Below, in pieces: positions 10,726-23,600 of a stretch of 64,000 nucleotides of DNA; within the stretch, counting starts at the first letter, position 1, and every line of letters starts with the position of its first letter. Position numbers and translations under genes: made by a program. Under the pieces are notes generated by a model. That model saw only the letters and a list, made by a program, of their open reading frames with translations, was not told where the DNA came from and did no database searches. This DNA comes from Pseudocercospora fijiensis CIRAD86 (lineage: Eukaryota; Ascomycota; Dothideomycetes; Mycosphaerellales; Mycosphaerellaceae). Location: assembly GCF_000340215.1 (NCBI RefSeq), contig NW_006921533.1, positions 6,696,500-6,760,499 on the forward strand, written 5' to 3'.

Positions 10726-12487
10726 GGTTGGTCTTGTTGTAGGCTGTCCGAATATCGTGGTCAATGTTCAGGTGAATGTGTGCGCAAAGCAGAAGAACAG
10801 CTAGCTGTCGTTGCAACTTGAATCTGAAAGTGACGGCCACTTAAAGTTTCTGTGCTGTCACATGCAAAACCCTCACTTCGGCCTCGATTATGCATCACTT
10901 CCTCACATTTTGCTCTACAGTCTTTTGGCGTGGTAACGGGCAATCTGCGGCAATGAAGAAGAGGCTGGGTCTCAACAACTCCACGAAGAAGTTATATCGT
11001 GAGCAGCAATGTGCGCGCTTTGCCATCTGCGCTCGTACTGTACTGCATAGCGGCATTGTCCATGGCGCCTACTTCCGCGAATGCTGGCCTAACTCTTGTG
11101 ACGGCCATGGGGGCCTCGCAGACGTCGTCCTTCTCTTGTCGACAGCCGAAGGACACGCGGGGTCCAAAAGCGCTGCTACAGCAGTCAGATGCCGGCGATT
11201 GAGCCAGCCCGAATGCCATACTGCGTGTTTTGTTCGATGGTGCGTCGGTGATCGAGGCGCTGCGTAGAACTAGTGGAGGAGTCGATCAAAACAACAAGAG
11301 GCGAGGCAAGTGGTGGAACGGCAATCGGCGGACGCTACGGAAGGCTATACACAGATGGTGGACATAAGTCATATCTATCGTGGAGGAGACGCCATGGTCC
11401 ATCTGCATACACCATGTCTTCCATCTCACACTGTGCTGGGAGTCCTCTTGCGCCAATCGAGGCCCAGTCACGACTCCGCCATGAGTAGCTCTAACTGCCG
11501 ACATTCACCTCAGCAACCACGACCCGCAACGACTTTGACATCTCGAAGGTGGAGCACCAAAGAGGAGGAACAACAATGAATAAGAGATCACGAAGATGGG
11601 AGACCATCTAAGACCATAAGTTCTAGCCCGAGGACTTCATCATCGATCCATATCGCCCTCCCTTCGGTCACCACAGGGCTTCGCACCGCTTCAGCCTCAT
11701 CTGCTGCGATATTCGCGTCTCGAAACCTAGATCGCGGCTCATACTGTGCCAGAAGAGGCTGGATACTCACCACCTTGATTTAAAAGATGAGTTTGAACTG
11801 TGGTTGGTTGGCGCTTCACAGGAATGCCTTGCCGAATGCTTGATACTCCCACCCCTTCTCCGAAGCGTGCGATGTGTAGAGGCAGAAAGAGATCTCGGCA
11901 TCGATGCTCTACCCATTTACGCTTCACTACACCACGGACTAGACTCCTTTAATGCAGTTGCCTTGTTGACGTGCCAAGAAATCCTGCCACAGAACAGCAC
12001 ACTGCCACCGAACTTTATGCAAGGCTTCTAGGCTGCGATACTGGAGGTCGTGCCTGAGGGCGCTTTAGGCTTTGCTCAGGTATGGATCAAGTATACAGGG
12101 TGAGGTGGTCGTTAAGGTCATTTGAGTGTTATGTTCATTCGTTGCTCCTTTGACAGGCTGAAGAATATACAGGCCGATGGAGAGATTGCTGAGACAGGCT
12201 CGATTCGTCGACAGCTCGGCGAAGATGACATGACTCCAAATGCAGAAGCATAGCATGGAAGTTCTCGAGGGACTTGCATCGTTCTTTCTGGGGCGTGTTG
12301 TATTAACAATCTACAACGAGCCTAGGATCATGACCGGATTAATGACTTTGTGCCAATAGCTGCTGCTCCCTTTTTGGACGCCACGCGATCTTTGTCTAAG
12401 GACGCATTTTTTGTGGCAACAGCAAACTTACAGCAAGCTTGCGAAGCTTATACTGTCAAGTAAGCACATCCAAATCTGACTGAGGCT
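10726..12487. other. Long intergenic stretch without a supported gene
   Basis: About 1.8 kb of ordinary base composition. Several 60-125-codon open frames exist on both strands, but none has a convincing ATG context, splice structure, codon pattern or homology. One stretch near 10999-11100 (+) reads like a signal peptide but starts at GTG. Decayed or lineage-specific genes cannot be excluded. Confidence 0.4.
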
Positions 12488-15207
12488 ATGGCAGACAGTA
12501 CGGACAGCAATATCGCTCGCGGGCGCTTCCGAGACTTGGAGCTTGAGGCGTGGAAATTCACGAAGCCAGAGGGGGTCAATGGCAAATACAAGCAGGAGAA
12601 GAGTAAGATGATGAATACATAAGATGAGACTTTGACTGATCATGGCGAATAGCTGTGCAGAATGCAGCTGCCAAAAATTGGAACAAAGTCGTTGATCAAC
12701 CTCAGCTGGCCGCGGCCCTCGAAACCTGGAATGCGCAAAGGGCGATACTTTCGCCGCTTATCGAAACCGATCCCGATGAGACTTTCGAAGATTCTCATGC
12801 GCGAGAGACTAATGCCAGTTTAGCACGACAGGCATATAGACCGGTTCTAACAAGTCTCATCGATGCTCGTAACGCCGAAGATGCCGGCGCTAAGGAAAGA
12901 ACAGTGAAGTATCTCGATCATCTGCGGGACGAGAACGAGCGCGCTTTGGGAGAGGAAAGACCCGAATACTTCTCGGAAGTGCAGGACTGCAAAGCGCGGG
13001 TTGCCCATTGCAATGGTCTTCTACCAGAGGAATTGCCAGATACCACCGTAGAAGAAGATGTTCAACGATACGCAAACAGTTGTATAGCCGCATTGTCAGC
13101 CAGAGACGAGTTAGATACGATGCTTGAAGAAGCTGTGGACATCATTGCGGAGAGGCCCGAAGAGAACAGCGACGAAGCTATGCAATATCTTGAGGGTCTG
13201 CGGAGTTCAAATGAAGAGGCGCAGGAAAAGATTGAGGGAAATATAAGCAAGATCCTCAAGCAAATCGATGGCCGACTGTCGAGCCAGCGCGCAAAGCAAC
13301 CTTCTCAGGGGGAGAAGGGCGCCGCAGCCCTGGCAGAAGAATATGTCTCTTACCTCAAAGATCTGGCGCGACTGCTCAGGCTTCATCAAATCCAGCTGAA
13401 ATGTACCATTCGAATGTTTGAAGAGAAAGCAAGGGATCAACCCAGCAAACGAAAGCTCGATGGTTTCATAGACACTTGGACCAGAGTTGAGAAGGAGCTG
13501 GGTACGGTTCAGAGAGACATCGAGGCACGCGAGACACTCAGTGCGCATGATAGAGTCTACGGAAAGACCGAGGCGGAGGAACGTGAAAAGGAGACTGTGA
13601 GGACGCGAATTGGGGCTCTGAGACATGGCTGGGTAGCTGTTGGCAAGACAACCGCTGAAGGTTCACAAGGATTGGTGCAAATCTGGGTCAAGCAGAATGC
13701 CCAAGGGTTGATCGTCGATGTAAGTCCGAGTGAGATAGAGATATCGGCTGAGAATGCTAACAGGGCCAGCGTATTGTGATCAAAGACACCGTCACTGGCT
13801 TCCCCGCCGCGAACGGTTGGGACGATGACTACAAAAAGCCTCTCGAGGTCCAATGCATGCATCGTCTCAAAGACTGCGCGGCCAGTGAGAGCGTTGTACA
13901 AATCCACAATTGGCGGAAGGATCCAGATAGGAAGTACCCGGATGGCGACAAGAAGCACTTCAATGCGTTCAGAGTTTACCTGGAGTATTGTGGCCACAGT
14001 GACCTTGATAGTGTTCTACGAAAGTACGGCTACAGAGATGATTATGCTGATGGAGAACCAAGACGTAGCTGGATTCCCAAGCCTTTCGTTTGGGCTACTT
14101 TGGAGTCATTGGCAAAAGTTGCTCTCTTGATGAAGCAAGGTGACCTGAATGCAGCAGTACCTGGTTGGAGGTTCATCGTGCATGGGCAAGTTACCCAAAT
14201 CTACCTAACAATCACTTTTGATGCTGACGATTTGCAGGGATATCAAGCCGGATAATGGTAAGCGTACAAGGTTGACAGCGATGAGCTAGATCTGATACAG
14301 AAGCAGTATTTCTCGGGACCAATACCACTGGAGCATATGCAAACTATCCTTTAGCCAAGGTAGGCAATACTATCACATGTCACACTTCAAGTCGCTTACT
14401 TCACACAGATGGGAGACTTTGGCCTTGCAATGGAAAACCCGCATCCAAATCCAGCGTTCTTCACGCCAGAAAAATTCGATGCCAACTATCGTCCATACGG
14501 CACGCCAGGATGGAGGGCACCGGTAACCCAACAAATTCCACGAAGCCTGATGAATTGCTTGTGCTGACAATCAACAGGAACAAACAACCTTCGAACCAGA
14601 TAGAGGGGTACGAACACAACCGAACAGCGCCACAGACATCTGGGCCATCGGTCTCGTAATTTGGTCCATGATCAAGTTAAAATTAAATCCCGACAACATC
14701 GATGATTGGAAAAACATGCAGCCCGAGGAACAGCGACGACCAAGCGACTTCACCCAAGCAGAAAGATCACGATACGGCGAAAATTTGTGTGATCTGATCA
14801 TGAAGTGTCTAGAATTCTACCCTAGCAACAGAGCGACAGCAGAAACAGTACTGGAACAAGTTGAGAGGTATACGAGCGGTGCAGAAGATGAAGTCGATGG
14901 AATTAGGAATCTTCCTGCGCATGACCGGAGATGGAATAAATATTTGGTCAAGTTAGAGTACGATAAGTGGGCGAGAGGAAGGGTGTTGATGGAGACTTTG
15001 GATGATGAAGAAGGAGAGCTTGATCAGGATGTGATTGTTCCGCCGAGAGGGAAACGGAAATTTGATGAGAGAGGGAAGGAGTACTTTGATGACGATTCCG
15101 AGGATTCTGAAGATTATGGTGGCCGGCGTGGGAAGAAATTGAGGGAGGCGGAAGACAGTGATGAGACCGAGTCTGATGAGGAAGAAGATTCCGATGAGGA
15201 TGACTAA
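12488..15207 (+). CDS. Fungal Ser/Thr protein kinase with helical N-terminal half and acidic tail, seven exons
   Basis: Exons 12488-12602, 12653-13719, 13764-14185, 14238-14257, 14301-14359, 14409-14522 and 14578-15207 keep one frame (808 residues). All introns are 43-55 nt. Intron 3 starts with GC instead of GT. Residues 1-360 are charged, Glu/Gln/Arg-rich and probably helical or coiled coil. The kinase domain (about 362-690) shows a loose Gly loop (AEGSQGLVQIWV), ATP-binding Lys401 in IVIKD, catalytic HGDIKPDN (Asp536; the usual Arg before Asp is Gly), GDFGLA (Asp564), GTPGWRAPE and DIWAIGLVIW. The last ~55 residues are a strongly acidic Asp/Glu/Ser tail after a basic GKRKF patch, suggesting nuclear location. 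It belongs to the expanded fungal kinase group with WVK...IVIKD openings. Substrate unknown; likely active, since the catalytic Lys/Asp/Asp are present. Confidence 0.9.
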
Positions 15208-15208
15208 A

Positions 15209-15451
15209 TTAGATTACAGACGTGTCGAGCAGACGTGATGGCTCGTCATGGCTAAATGACAGGCGTTGTCGAGCGTCTGGCTTCCAATGCAGCAATATCG
15301 TGTCTTCTGTTATTAGATGGTGGAATGCCGCGGCGGCCCAATCCAGCAGAAGGACCAAGACAGCTGCGAGTAAGACCATTTTTCCGATGCTGATAACGAG
15401 TGTATTGCTTGAGCGGCTTGAATTGTAACGAGCTCCACCCACGCACGCCAT
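15209..15451 (-). CDS. Possible small membrane or secreted protein
   Basis: An 80-codon frame with an ATG in strong context (TCACCATGGCG on the minus strand) ends one base after the convergent kinase stop codon. After about 23 residues there is a hydrophobic run, KMVLLAAVLVLLLDWAAAAF, which would form one membrane helix or a signal anchor. The rest is polar without Cys pairs. No homology recognised. The overlap with the kinase 3' UTR and the position at the edge of the repeat block make it equally possible that this is chance. Confidence 0.3.
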   Translation of the reverse strand: MACVGGARYNSSRSSNTLVISIGKMVLLAAVLVLLLDWAAAAFHHLITEDTILLHWKPDARQRLSFSHDEPSRLLDTSVI

Positions 15452-15779
15452 GGTGACTGAGACATCAATATGGCCATTGATGCCGCGGTATGGCGGAAGC
15501 GCTTGCAGACCAGCTGCACAATCCAGCAGACGGAGTTATATGAGATAGCTTGTAGTTCTATCCAAATCTAAATCTAAATCTAAAATATATATAACAACGC
15601 AACAAAAACGCGGGCCCCTTTAGGCTTAGTACGACTTAAAATAAGCTAAAAGTCGACTCTAACTAGTATAGCCGAGGAACTTTAAAATTTCTTAGTTTAT
15701 AAGCGGTTTAGAGATAGTAGGAGTCGTAGTATCTATCGTAACGCTAAGCGGCTACGATAGTAGTATTTCCGATACTGTA
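15452..15779. other. Transition from gene island to RIP-mutated block, with AAATCT microsatellite
   Basis: Unique sequence to about 15540, then a short (AAATCT)n tract at 15564-15586. From about 15600 on, CA/TG-depleted sequence begins. No gene seen. Confidence 0.6.
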
Positions 15780-15990
15780 TCGGTCGTTTGCGCCTAATCT
15801 AGCGGTATTTAATCTAGCGCTATTTGCTTAAGGCGGTATACTCGATTATACTAGCGGTATTTAAGACTTTCTATAAGCGTTTCGGATTAGACTTGCTATA
15901 CGCGTTCCGGTTTATATAGTACTAGCTATACTAGGCGTTTAAAATAAGGCTTATCCTACGCGTTCTAGATAGTACTACTCGCTATAGATA
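15780..15990. repeat. Left remnant of degenerate tandem repeat array
   Basis: Contains several units built around GCGTT (ATAAGCGTTTCGGATTAGAC, then related copies) like those at 44551-45530, preceded by two copies of a shorter AGCGGTATTTAA motif. The stretch ends with AGATA at 15986-15990, the left target copy of the outer retrotransposon. Before that insertion it was continuous with the right-hand array. Confidence 0.75.
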
Positions 15991-16187
15991 TATAAGAAGG
16001 GTTATATTAGTAGGTAGATAGGGTAGTAGTAGGTATAGGTAGTATTCGATAAGGAGCTAGGAGGAGAGGGAGGAAGGTAGGCAAGTTAGCCTGTTACTAA
16101 GCGCCAAGCCCTGCCTAAGGCACTAAGACCCTAGCTTTACTTAGCCTAGTTACATACTAATTACGTATAGCCTCTTTAGCCCTAATA
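15991..16187 (-). repeat. Outer chromovirus left (3') LTR
   Basis: 197 bp, ends TA...TA (RIP-altered TG...CA). Contains the internal TAGTATTCGAT used in the proposed self-priming pairing. Pairs with 44354-44550. Confidence 0.92.
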
Positions 16188-17458
16188 TACGCTTCCCTTC
16201 TAAAGGCCGCGCCCTCGTAGCCTGTCTATATTCTACGACCTCTATTGCCGCTAACTTAGCAAGCCTAATAAGCTGCTTAGCCCGCGCTAAATTAAATACT
16301 TAACTACCTAATTATATAACTATATCAAACCTTACCTTCCGACATAATGTCTAACTCTAACTGCGCTATTCCTATATATAATAACCTATAAAGTAATATA
16401 TATCTATAAGAATTAGGGGCCTTCGACTAATTATAATACGAGCGCGTCTTCCCTACTATAATAGGTAGACGTACGAGGTATTACAGCCCTGCCTCCGTTC
16501 TAAGTAATGTCGTACTAAGTTCTTTGCGTCTACTCTTAAAAGACCTAGCAATATCCGCTCCCGAGGGTTTATCCGCTTCCGAGGGTTATTGTTCTTATTG
16601 TTACGAGGACTATTATTTACTATCGTAGTTTTACTAGCCCTAATTAGTTAGGTTTGGCAGCCTTTAAGTGTTAACTAATTATATCTTTTTAAAAAACTCA
16701 GTTCTTCTAGTTTCTATAGGTAAAGGCTATTATAAGTGTAATAGTTAAGGTTCGCCTCGCTTAAAGGGTCGGAAAGATTAAGGAGTAACCTATTGTCCGC
16801 AAGATCGACCCCGGCTAGCTTAGCTCTATAGATTTTGCCCTTAGTTAGTCTATTAGTCGCTTAATCTTTTAACTTAGTTAAAGTATTAACTCAGCCTTAA
16901 AGTTTTAATTAAACCTTTAATATAGCTATTCTTTTAACTCGATTAGTATAGCGCACTTCCGGCCTTAGGCCGTAGTATAGGTAAGGTTGTCTTCGCAAGT
17001 ATAGCGACAATAGCAGGTAATGTTAATAATAGCGGCGCTAGTCGTCTTAGCGCTAACTTTACCTTCTTCTAATTTCCTTCTTTAACTAATAACAACTCGG
17101 CAATACCGTTACTAATATAGCTATATCCTTCCTTTCTTAATAGTAATATACTCCGTAATACTATTACTAATATAGCCGCGCCGGCTGCGCCGTCCTCGCC
17201 GATTGCCTAGGCCTCGAGGCCTCGATAGAATAAGGGAATAAGAGGGGGACCTATAGGGCGCGTTAGTAAAGAGGTAGAGTCCTTAAAAGAGCAGGCAATT
17301 AGTTAACGCGTCGTAGCGCGCCTAGTATAGTCTTATTGTCCTTTGTTACTAACAATTGCTTGCCTCTAATTAGTTAGCTAATAGTATCCCGGAGGTAGCA
17401 TTATTCCTAGGCGATATTATAGGCCCTTAGCCTTCTTCTTGTTCTTTACACTAGTCTA

Positions 17459-19000
17459 ATACTTATCTAATAACCTAGCTATATCCTTAAAGGAATCTTT
17501 AGCCTCCTACGAGTCCTATTTAGGTAAATAGCCTTACTATCTTAGAAGGTACTCCTTCTTACCTTATCTAGTCCGATGCTTTAGTATACGCTCTATAGAC
17601 TACAGCTCTTCACTATCGGCTAAGACTTCTTCTAACTTAGTAGGCGCTTCATCGCCTTCGCGCTAGTAGTATAGTTTAAGGAGGGATATATAGAAGGTAT
17701 TATAGATAGTATAATAGGGTAGAAGCTATAACTAGTAGGCCTATATGCCCTTAGCCTCTCGAATACGGAATAGGCTAATGTATCTTAGTGCGAGCTTAGG
17801 CCTTGTTTTGCTATTAGGTAATAGGTGTTTGCGGATACGGAGGTTCTTAGTGCTAAGCATAACTATGTCGCCTTACTTAAAGGTTATTAGCGTGTAATGC
17901 TTGTTATAATAGGTCTTTTAATACTCTTAAGCCTTTGTTAGCTTCTTAGCTATCTTAGTATAGATTTCTCGCATCTTCTAGATACGTTCTATTGCTACTA
18001 GTGTCTTAGGTTAACCCGCTTCCCTTTCCTTACGCTCGGCCTCGAGCGATAGGGGATCTTGTAGTATAGTAGCGTTCTAGCCTATTATAGCTATATATAG
18101 CGACACCTTAGTTAATAAGTAGGCACTATTATTATATACGAATTTAGCTAGTTATAGGAGGTTAACCTAGTCGTTAGGGTTCTCGTTAATGTAACTACGT
18201 AGGTACTGCTATAGGGTAGCATTTTGCCTCTCGGTTTAGCTATCTGTTTATAGATAGAACGCTATAGATAGGCGATGCTTGAGTCTTAGCTATAGGCATA
18301 TCTTACTCTAATAGTAAGATATAAATGTCGAGCCTCGGTCGGAAACTATCCCCTTAGGGGTTCCCTAGTAGCTATAGAAGATATTGTTCTATAGTGCTTT
18401 AGCTATATTAATAGTAGTCTAATCCTTCCGAGTAGGGATATAACAAGCCCCCTTAGTAAATCGATCTACTATAACAAGGATAGCATTAAAGATGTCCTTG
18501 CTACCCCTACGCTTAGTAGGCGGAAGGCCTATAATAAAGTCTATTATAAGCTCTATAAATAGTTTCTTTAGAATAGGAAGTGAAGACAACTCGCCGAATA
18601 GTAAGTGCTTTAGTGCTTTAACTCGCTAGCAAACTATATAGGTCTATATATATTCCTTTATATACCGCTTACTATTTAGCTAGTAGTATATACGTAATAG
18701 GAGCTCGTACGACCTCTCTGTACTATAGTAACTAGCGAGCTTACTATTATAGTGCCTCTTTAAAAGTTCTTGCCTAATCGATTGTTTAGCGGGGATATAG
18801 TATCTGCCCTTAAACTTTAAGTAACCCTTATCGTCGATCGACTAGTTATTACTCTTACTAGATCGAGTCTTTCGCCTACTTACAAGCTTATCGATACGTT
18901 TAGTAGCAAAGGCGTCCCTTAGCTAAGTACGTAACAGCTTATCTATAAACGATTAACTATCCCTATTTGTAAGGTTATTTAATAGTACCCTTACTATCGA
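17459..19000 (-). pseudogene. Outer chromovirus integrase and chromodomain, RIP-dead
   Basis: At 17459-17608 the minus strand gives a chromodomain: SIERILKHRTR, GKKEYLLR, QGYLPK, then D-x-x-EAKDSF and LLDKY, with Trp codons turned to stops. Upstream in the element (about 17700-19000) is the integrase, recognised by alignment with the inner copy, where an integrase segment remains open. Chromodomains in such integrases are known to direct insertion to H3K9-methylated heterochromatin. Confidence 0.8.
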
Positions 19001-19299
19001 ACGAGGTATGTATTATATGCATCTAATAGCACTAGTAGCCGGATTAACTGCATTAGTGCTTTAATCGCTGTTACTATATATAGCGATATCGACTAGGGAG
19101 TTATTATAACTTCTCCTATCTGTGTCCTTAGCCCTTACCTTAATACGTACTATTAATATAGTAAGAGCATTAATATGCTTTAAGCCGTCGCGGAGTCTAG
19201 TAAGCCGCTTATCCTACGCGTGCTTATTAACAATACGGGCTATAGCAATCTTATACTATAGGGTTAGAAACAAAGAATTAATATGTTAGGTCTCGCTAT

Positions 19300-21200
19300 C
19301 GTAATTAGGTCGCCTCGATAGGCTATCGGTAGGGTTACTTACGCCTAGCCGATATAATATATTAAAATCGAACCTAGCGAGGTAGACGGCCTATCTAGCC
19401 TATCGACCTATAACCCTAGTAACCTTAGTAATGCTACGGAGGTTGTTATAGTCTATATAGACCTGTATTGTATATTAAGCCCTATCGAGGTAGTGCCTCT
19501 AGTACTTAAAGGCCTCGATAATAGCTAAGAGTTCTTGCTCGTAGGTCTCGTAGCGACGTTCTATATCGATTATCTTCCGTAAAAAGAAGGCAATCGGGTG
19601 CTAATAATAGTCCTTATCCGATTGTTAGGACATAATAGCTAATATAGCAAACTGTAAAGCGTTAGTCTTAATGCGGATTAGTTTGCTTAGTACGAAGTAG
19701 TATAACAAGGGGACTTTAGTAAAGCGCTCCTTTAAACCGTTAAAAGCGGCTTGTGCTCTATTAGTCTATTTAAACTCTCTAGATAGATTAGCCTTAGTCT
19801 TAGTAAGCTTAGTTAATAGCATTACATACCTCGAATAGCTCTTAATAAACCGGCGGTAGAAGTTAGCAAAACCGAGGAATAATTGAAGCTCTTTAATAGA
19901 CGTAGGAACAGGCTATTTAGTAATCGTTTTAATCCGATTAGGATTAGCCTTAACACCCTCGGTTAATACGAGGAAGCTAAGGAAGGACACCTCCTTAGTA
20001 GCAAAGGTATATTTAGAAGGCTTATAATATAGGCTATAGGCCCGTAGGCGGTCGAGTACCTTACGTACGGCGGCCTAATATTCCGCAATATTAGGTAAGT
20101 ATATATAGACTAGGATATCGTCTAGGTAAACTATATAGAGGTAGTCTAATAGGCCTAATAGGGCCCGATTAATATAGGACTAGAATATAGCAGGGGCATT
20201 AGCTAGCCTAAATAGCATAACTAAGTACTCGAAATAGCTATAACGGGTACGGAAGGCTGTTTTCTATTTATCGCCCTTACGAATGCAGGTACGATAGTAC
20301 GCATCCTTAATATCTAATATAGTATAGAAACAGGCGCTAGAAAGGCGGTCGAGGGTCTTATTAATAAGCGGAAGTAGATAGCGGTCTTTAATAGTAATAG
20401 CGTTAAGCCTACGGTAATTAACGTATAAACGTAGGCTACTATCTTTCTTTAGTACGAACAGGATAGGTGTACTAGCAGGGCTGTTGCTATACTAAATTCG
20501 ACTATTAGCTAGGTTCTTATCTAGGTACTTACGTAATATAGCGAGCTCTCGCTTACTAAGATTATAGAGGGGCCTAAAGGGGACCTCTTTGCCCTCTATA
20601 ATATTAATCTTATAATCCGTCTCTTTAAATATAGGCAGTGTCGATACTAGGTAGTGTTTAAACACATTAATATAGGTCTCTTAAGCAGGCTATAGTATTC
20701 GAGCAAGCTAATTAGGGTCTATACTATTAGGGGGTATAGGTTCGTCGTTATTACTACCGAGTAGGTCGGTAGTCGGATTAGCTAGAGTTAGGTTGCCGAT
20801 AAATAGGACCCTAATATCGTTAGGGCACTCGCTAACGTCGATATACTTAATGTCCTCTTTCCTAGCGATTCTAAATCGCTACTATTAACTGCCTAAGTCT
20901 ATAACTATAGTATAGTACTTAAGGACAGGGTTGCCGATAATAATATTAGATAGAAGGCTGTCTATATCTACTATATAGGCAGTAAAGTCTAACAAACGCT
21001 TATTGCCGAGGTCGTCCTTTAGAACTATAGGAATATAGTAGGCTCTATAGGTTAAGTGCCGAGCGTTATTAAACTAAGCAAGGGTTAGTAGGTTAGCTCT
21101 ATTTAATTGTCGAAGGTCTAATTACTTAGCTAGGCGATAGCTAATAAGGGCACTAACTAAATTTCCTAGATCTAGTATAACCTTAGTCTTATAGTTAGCT
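19300..21200 (-). pseudogene. Outer chromovirus protease, RT and RNase H, RIP-dead
   Basis: The RT catalytic box reads VYLDDILVY at about 20110-20142, so both catalytic Asp codons survive in this copy. The RT N-terminal region (to about 20660) matches the longer open segments of the middle and inner copies. The aspartic protease region lies at about 20900-21200. Many nonsense codons. Confidence 0.8.
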
Positions 21201-21399
21201 CTATATGTATCCTATATAAGACAGGTTCGTATAATAGCTAGTACAATATCGATAGTTTTACGCCGTACGAGGCTAACGGTTAGTGCGGCGCTTACTCTTT
21301 TTTCGACTAATTAGAAGGTTAGCCTATAGGGGTAGCGTTAGCTACTAAGAGATGCTTTCGGTGCTTAGCGGTAGTATAGTCGACTTAGGCCTAATCCCT

Positions 21400-22128
21400 A
21401 GGTTTGTCGCATTAGCCTAGTAGATAGCTAGTACTATCGCAATTAAAGCACTTTAATCTAGTTAGGAGGTTGCTATAGCTACTATTAGTCGAGCGGTTAG
21501 CGTTATAAGGATACGAGCCCCTTCTACGGCCCCTATCGCGGCCTCCTCTATATAGTCGTCGGCTACGGCCTCTTCTACGGTCGGTATTACTATTCCTATT
21601 ATTAGTATTATTGTTCTAGTAGGACCCTTAGCTATTGCCTCTATAGGCACTACGATTGCCGCGGTTAGTACTAGCTAGTCGGATCCTCGATTCTAGTCGT
21701 TACTAGAGCTAAATAGCCCGCTCGGCTGTTTCTACTTCGACTATAAATTAAATACATATTAGGTTGGCCTATTCGAACATACGACGGCGGTCTAATTTAA
21801 GGACTAATTCTTATCGCAATTTAGGGCGTATTTCGGAAATCTAGATAGAGTCGGTCTTAGCTAGCAAATCGTCCTCGAGGGTCTTTAAATAGGCCTTAAA
21901 TAAGCGAGCCGATTAATCAGTCTTTTGTTTAGCTCGAAGGTATTAGTCCTAAGCGTGTTATTGCCTTAGTATAGGGTTTCTAAGGGTGTCTAGTATAATA
22001 GTCTTATAGTCTTGCTACTAAATAGCGGTCTAATTAGTAAGGGAGTCGAAATAGTTATCCTAGGTACGCTTTAGGTCTCTATTAATATATTATATAGTAT
22101 AGACGACTAACGAGTAGTCGTCTAGAAG
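21400..22128 (-). pseudogene. Outer chromovirus gag (C-terminal part) with zinc knuckle, RIP-dead
   Basis: The minus strand gives KCFNCDSTSYLLG then stop then C at about 21405-21460. This is a CCHC knuckle (C-x2-C-x4-H-x4-C) in which His has become Tyr (CAC to TAC). The coding sequence is interrupted at 22128 by the middle element and resumes at 36273-36468 and 43751-44110. There the gag N-terminus carries PTK-VPT type repeats. Confidence 0.7.
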
Positions 22129-22324
22129 TATAAGAAGGGTATATTAGTAGGTAGATAGGGTAGTAGTAGGTACGAGTAGTATTCGATAAGGATCTAGGAG
22201 GAGAGGGAGGAAGGTAGGAGAGTTAGCCTAACGCTAAGCGCCAAGCCCTGCCTAAGGCATTAAGACCCTAGCTTCACTCGGCCTAGTTATATACCAATTA
22301 CGTATAACCTCTTTAGTCCTAATA
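22129..22324 (-). repeat. Middle chromovirus left (3') LTR
   Basis: 196 bp. Shares the GGATCTAGG variant with the inner-copy LTRs and with 36077-36272, distinguishing this subfamily from the outer copy. Confidence 0.92.
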
Positions 22325-23600
22325 CACGCTTCCCTTCTAAAGGCCGCGCCCTCGTAGCCGGTCTTTGTTCTACTCTTAACCTCCGTTACCGCTAACTTAG
22401 TAGACTAACTAAGCTGTTTATCTACGCTAAATTGAACGCTTAACTACCTGATTATGTAACTATATCAAACCTTACCTCTAAACAACATAATATGCAACTC
22501 TAACTGCGCTATCTCTATATATAATAAACTATAAAGTAATATGTATCTACAAGAATTAAAGGCCTTCGACTAATTATAATACGAGCGCGTCTTCCCTACT
22601 ATAATAGGTAGACGTACGAGGTATTGTAGCCCTGCCTCCGTTCTAAGTAATGTCGTACCGAGTTCTTTACGTCTACTCTTAAAAGACCTAGCAATGTCCG
22701 CTTCTGAGGGTTTGTCCGCTTCCGAGGGTTATTGTTCTTGTTGTTCGTAGTTTCGCTAGCCCTAATTAGCTAGGTTTAGTAGCCTTTAAGTATCAATCTT
22801 ATCTTATCTTTTTAAAAACACAGCTCGTCTAGTTTCTATAGGTAAAGGCTATTATAAGTGTAGTAGTAGAGGTTCGCCTCGCTTAAAGGGTTAGAAAGAT
22901 CGAGGAGTAACCTATTGTCCGCAAGATCGACCCTAGCTAGCTTAGCTCTATAGTTTTTGCCCTTAGTTAGTCTATCGATCGCCTAATCTTTTAAGCGGCT
23001 TAAAGTTTTAATCAAAGTTTTAATCAAACCTTTAATACAGCCATTCTTTTAACTTAATTAGTATAGCGCGCCTCTAGCCTTAGGCCGTAGTATAGGTAAG
23101 GTTGTCTTCGTAAGTATAGTAGCGATAACAGGTAAGGTTAGCAATGTTAGCGAGCAGGTAATATTAACAATAGTAGCGCTAGTCGTCTTAGCGCTAACTT
23201 TACCTTCTTCTAATTTCCTTCTTTAACTAACAACAACTCGGCAATACCGTTACTAATATAGCCGTGTCCTTCTTCTCTTAAACAGCAACATACTCCGCAA
23301 TACTATTACTAATATAGCCGCGCCGGCCGCGCCGTCCTCGCCGATTGCCTAGGCCTCGAGGCCTCGATAGAATAAGGGAACAAGAGAGGGACCTATAGGG
23401 CGCGTTAGTAAAGAGGTAGAGCCCTTAAAAGAGCATGCGATTAATTAATTAACGCGTCGTAGCGCGCCTAGTATAGTCTTATTGTCCTAGTTTGCCGGCC
23501 TCTAATTAGTTAGCTAATAGTACCCCGGGGGTAGTATTGTCCTAGGCCTTAATAGTAATATTATAAGCTTTTAGCCTTCTTCTTGTTCTTCACGCTAGTC

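Noticed and set aside
10999..11202. Signal-peptide-like frame in the intergenic region
   Set aside because: Starts at GTG with no ATG, no splice site supplies one, and the opposite strand is equally open.
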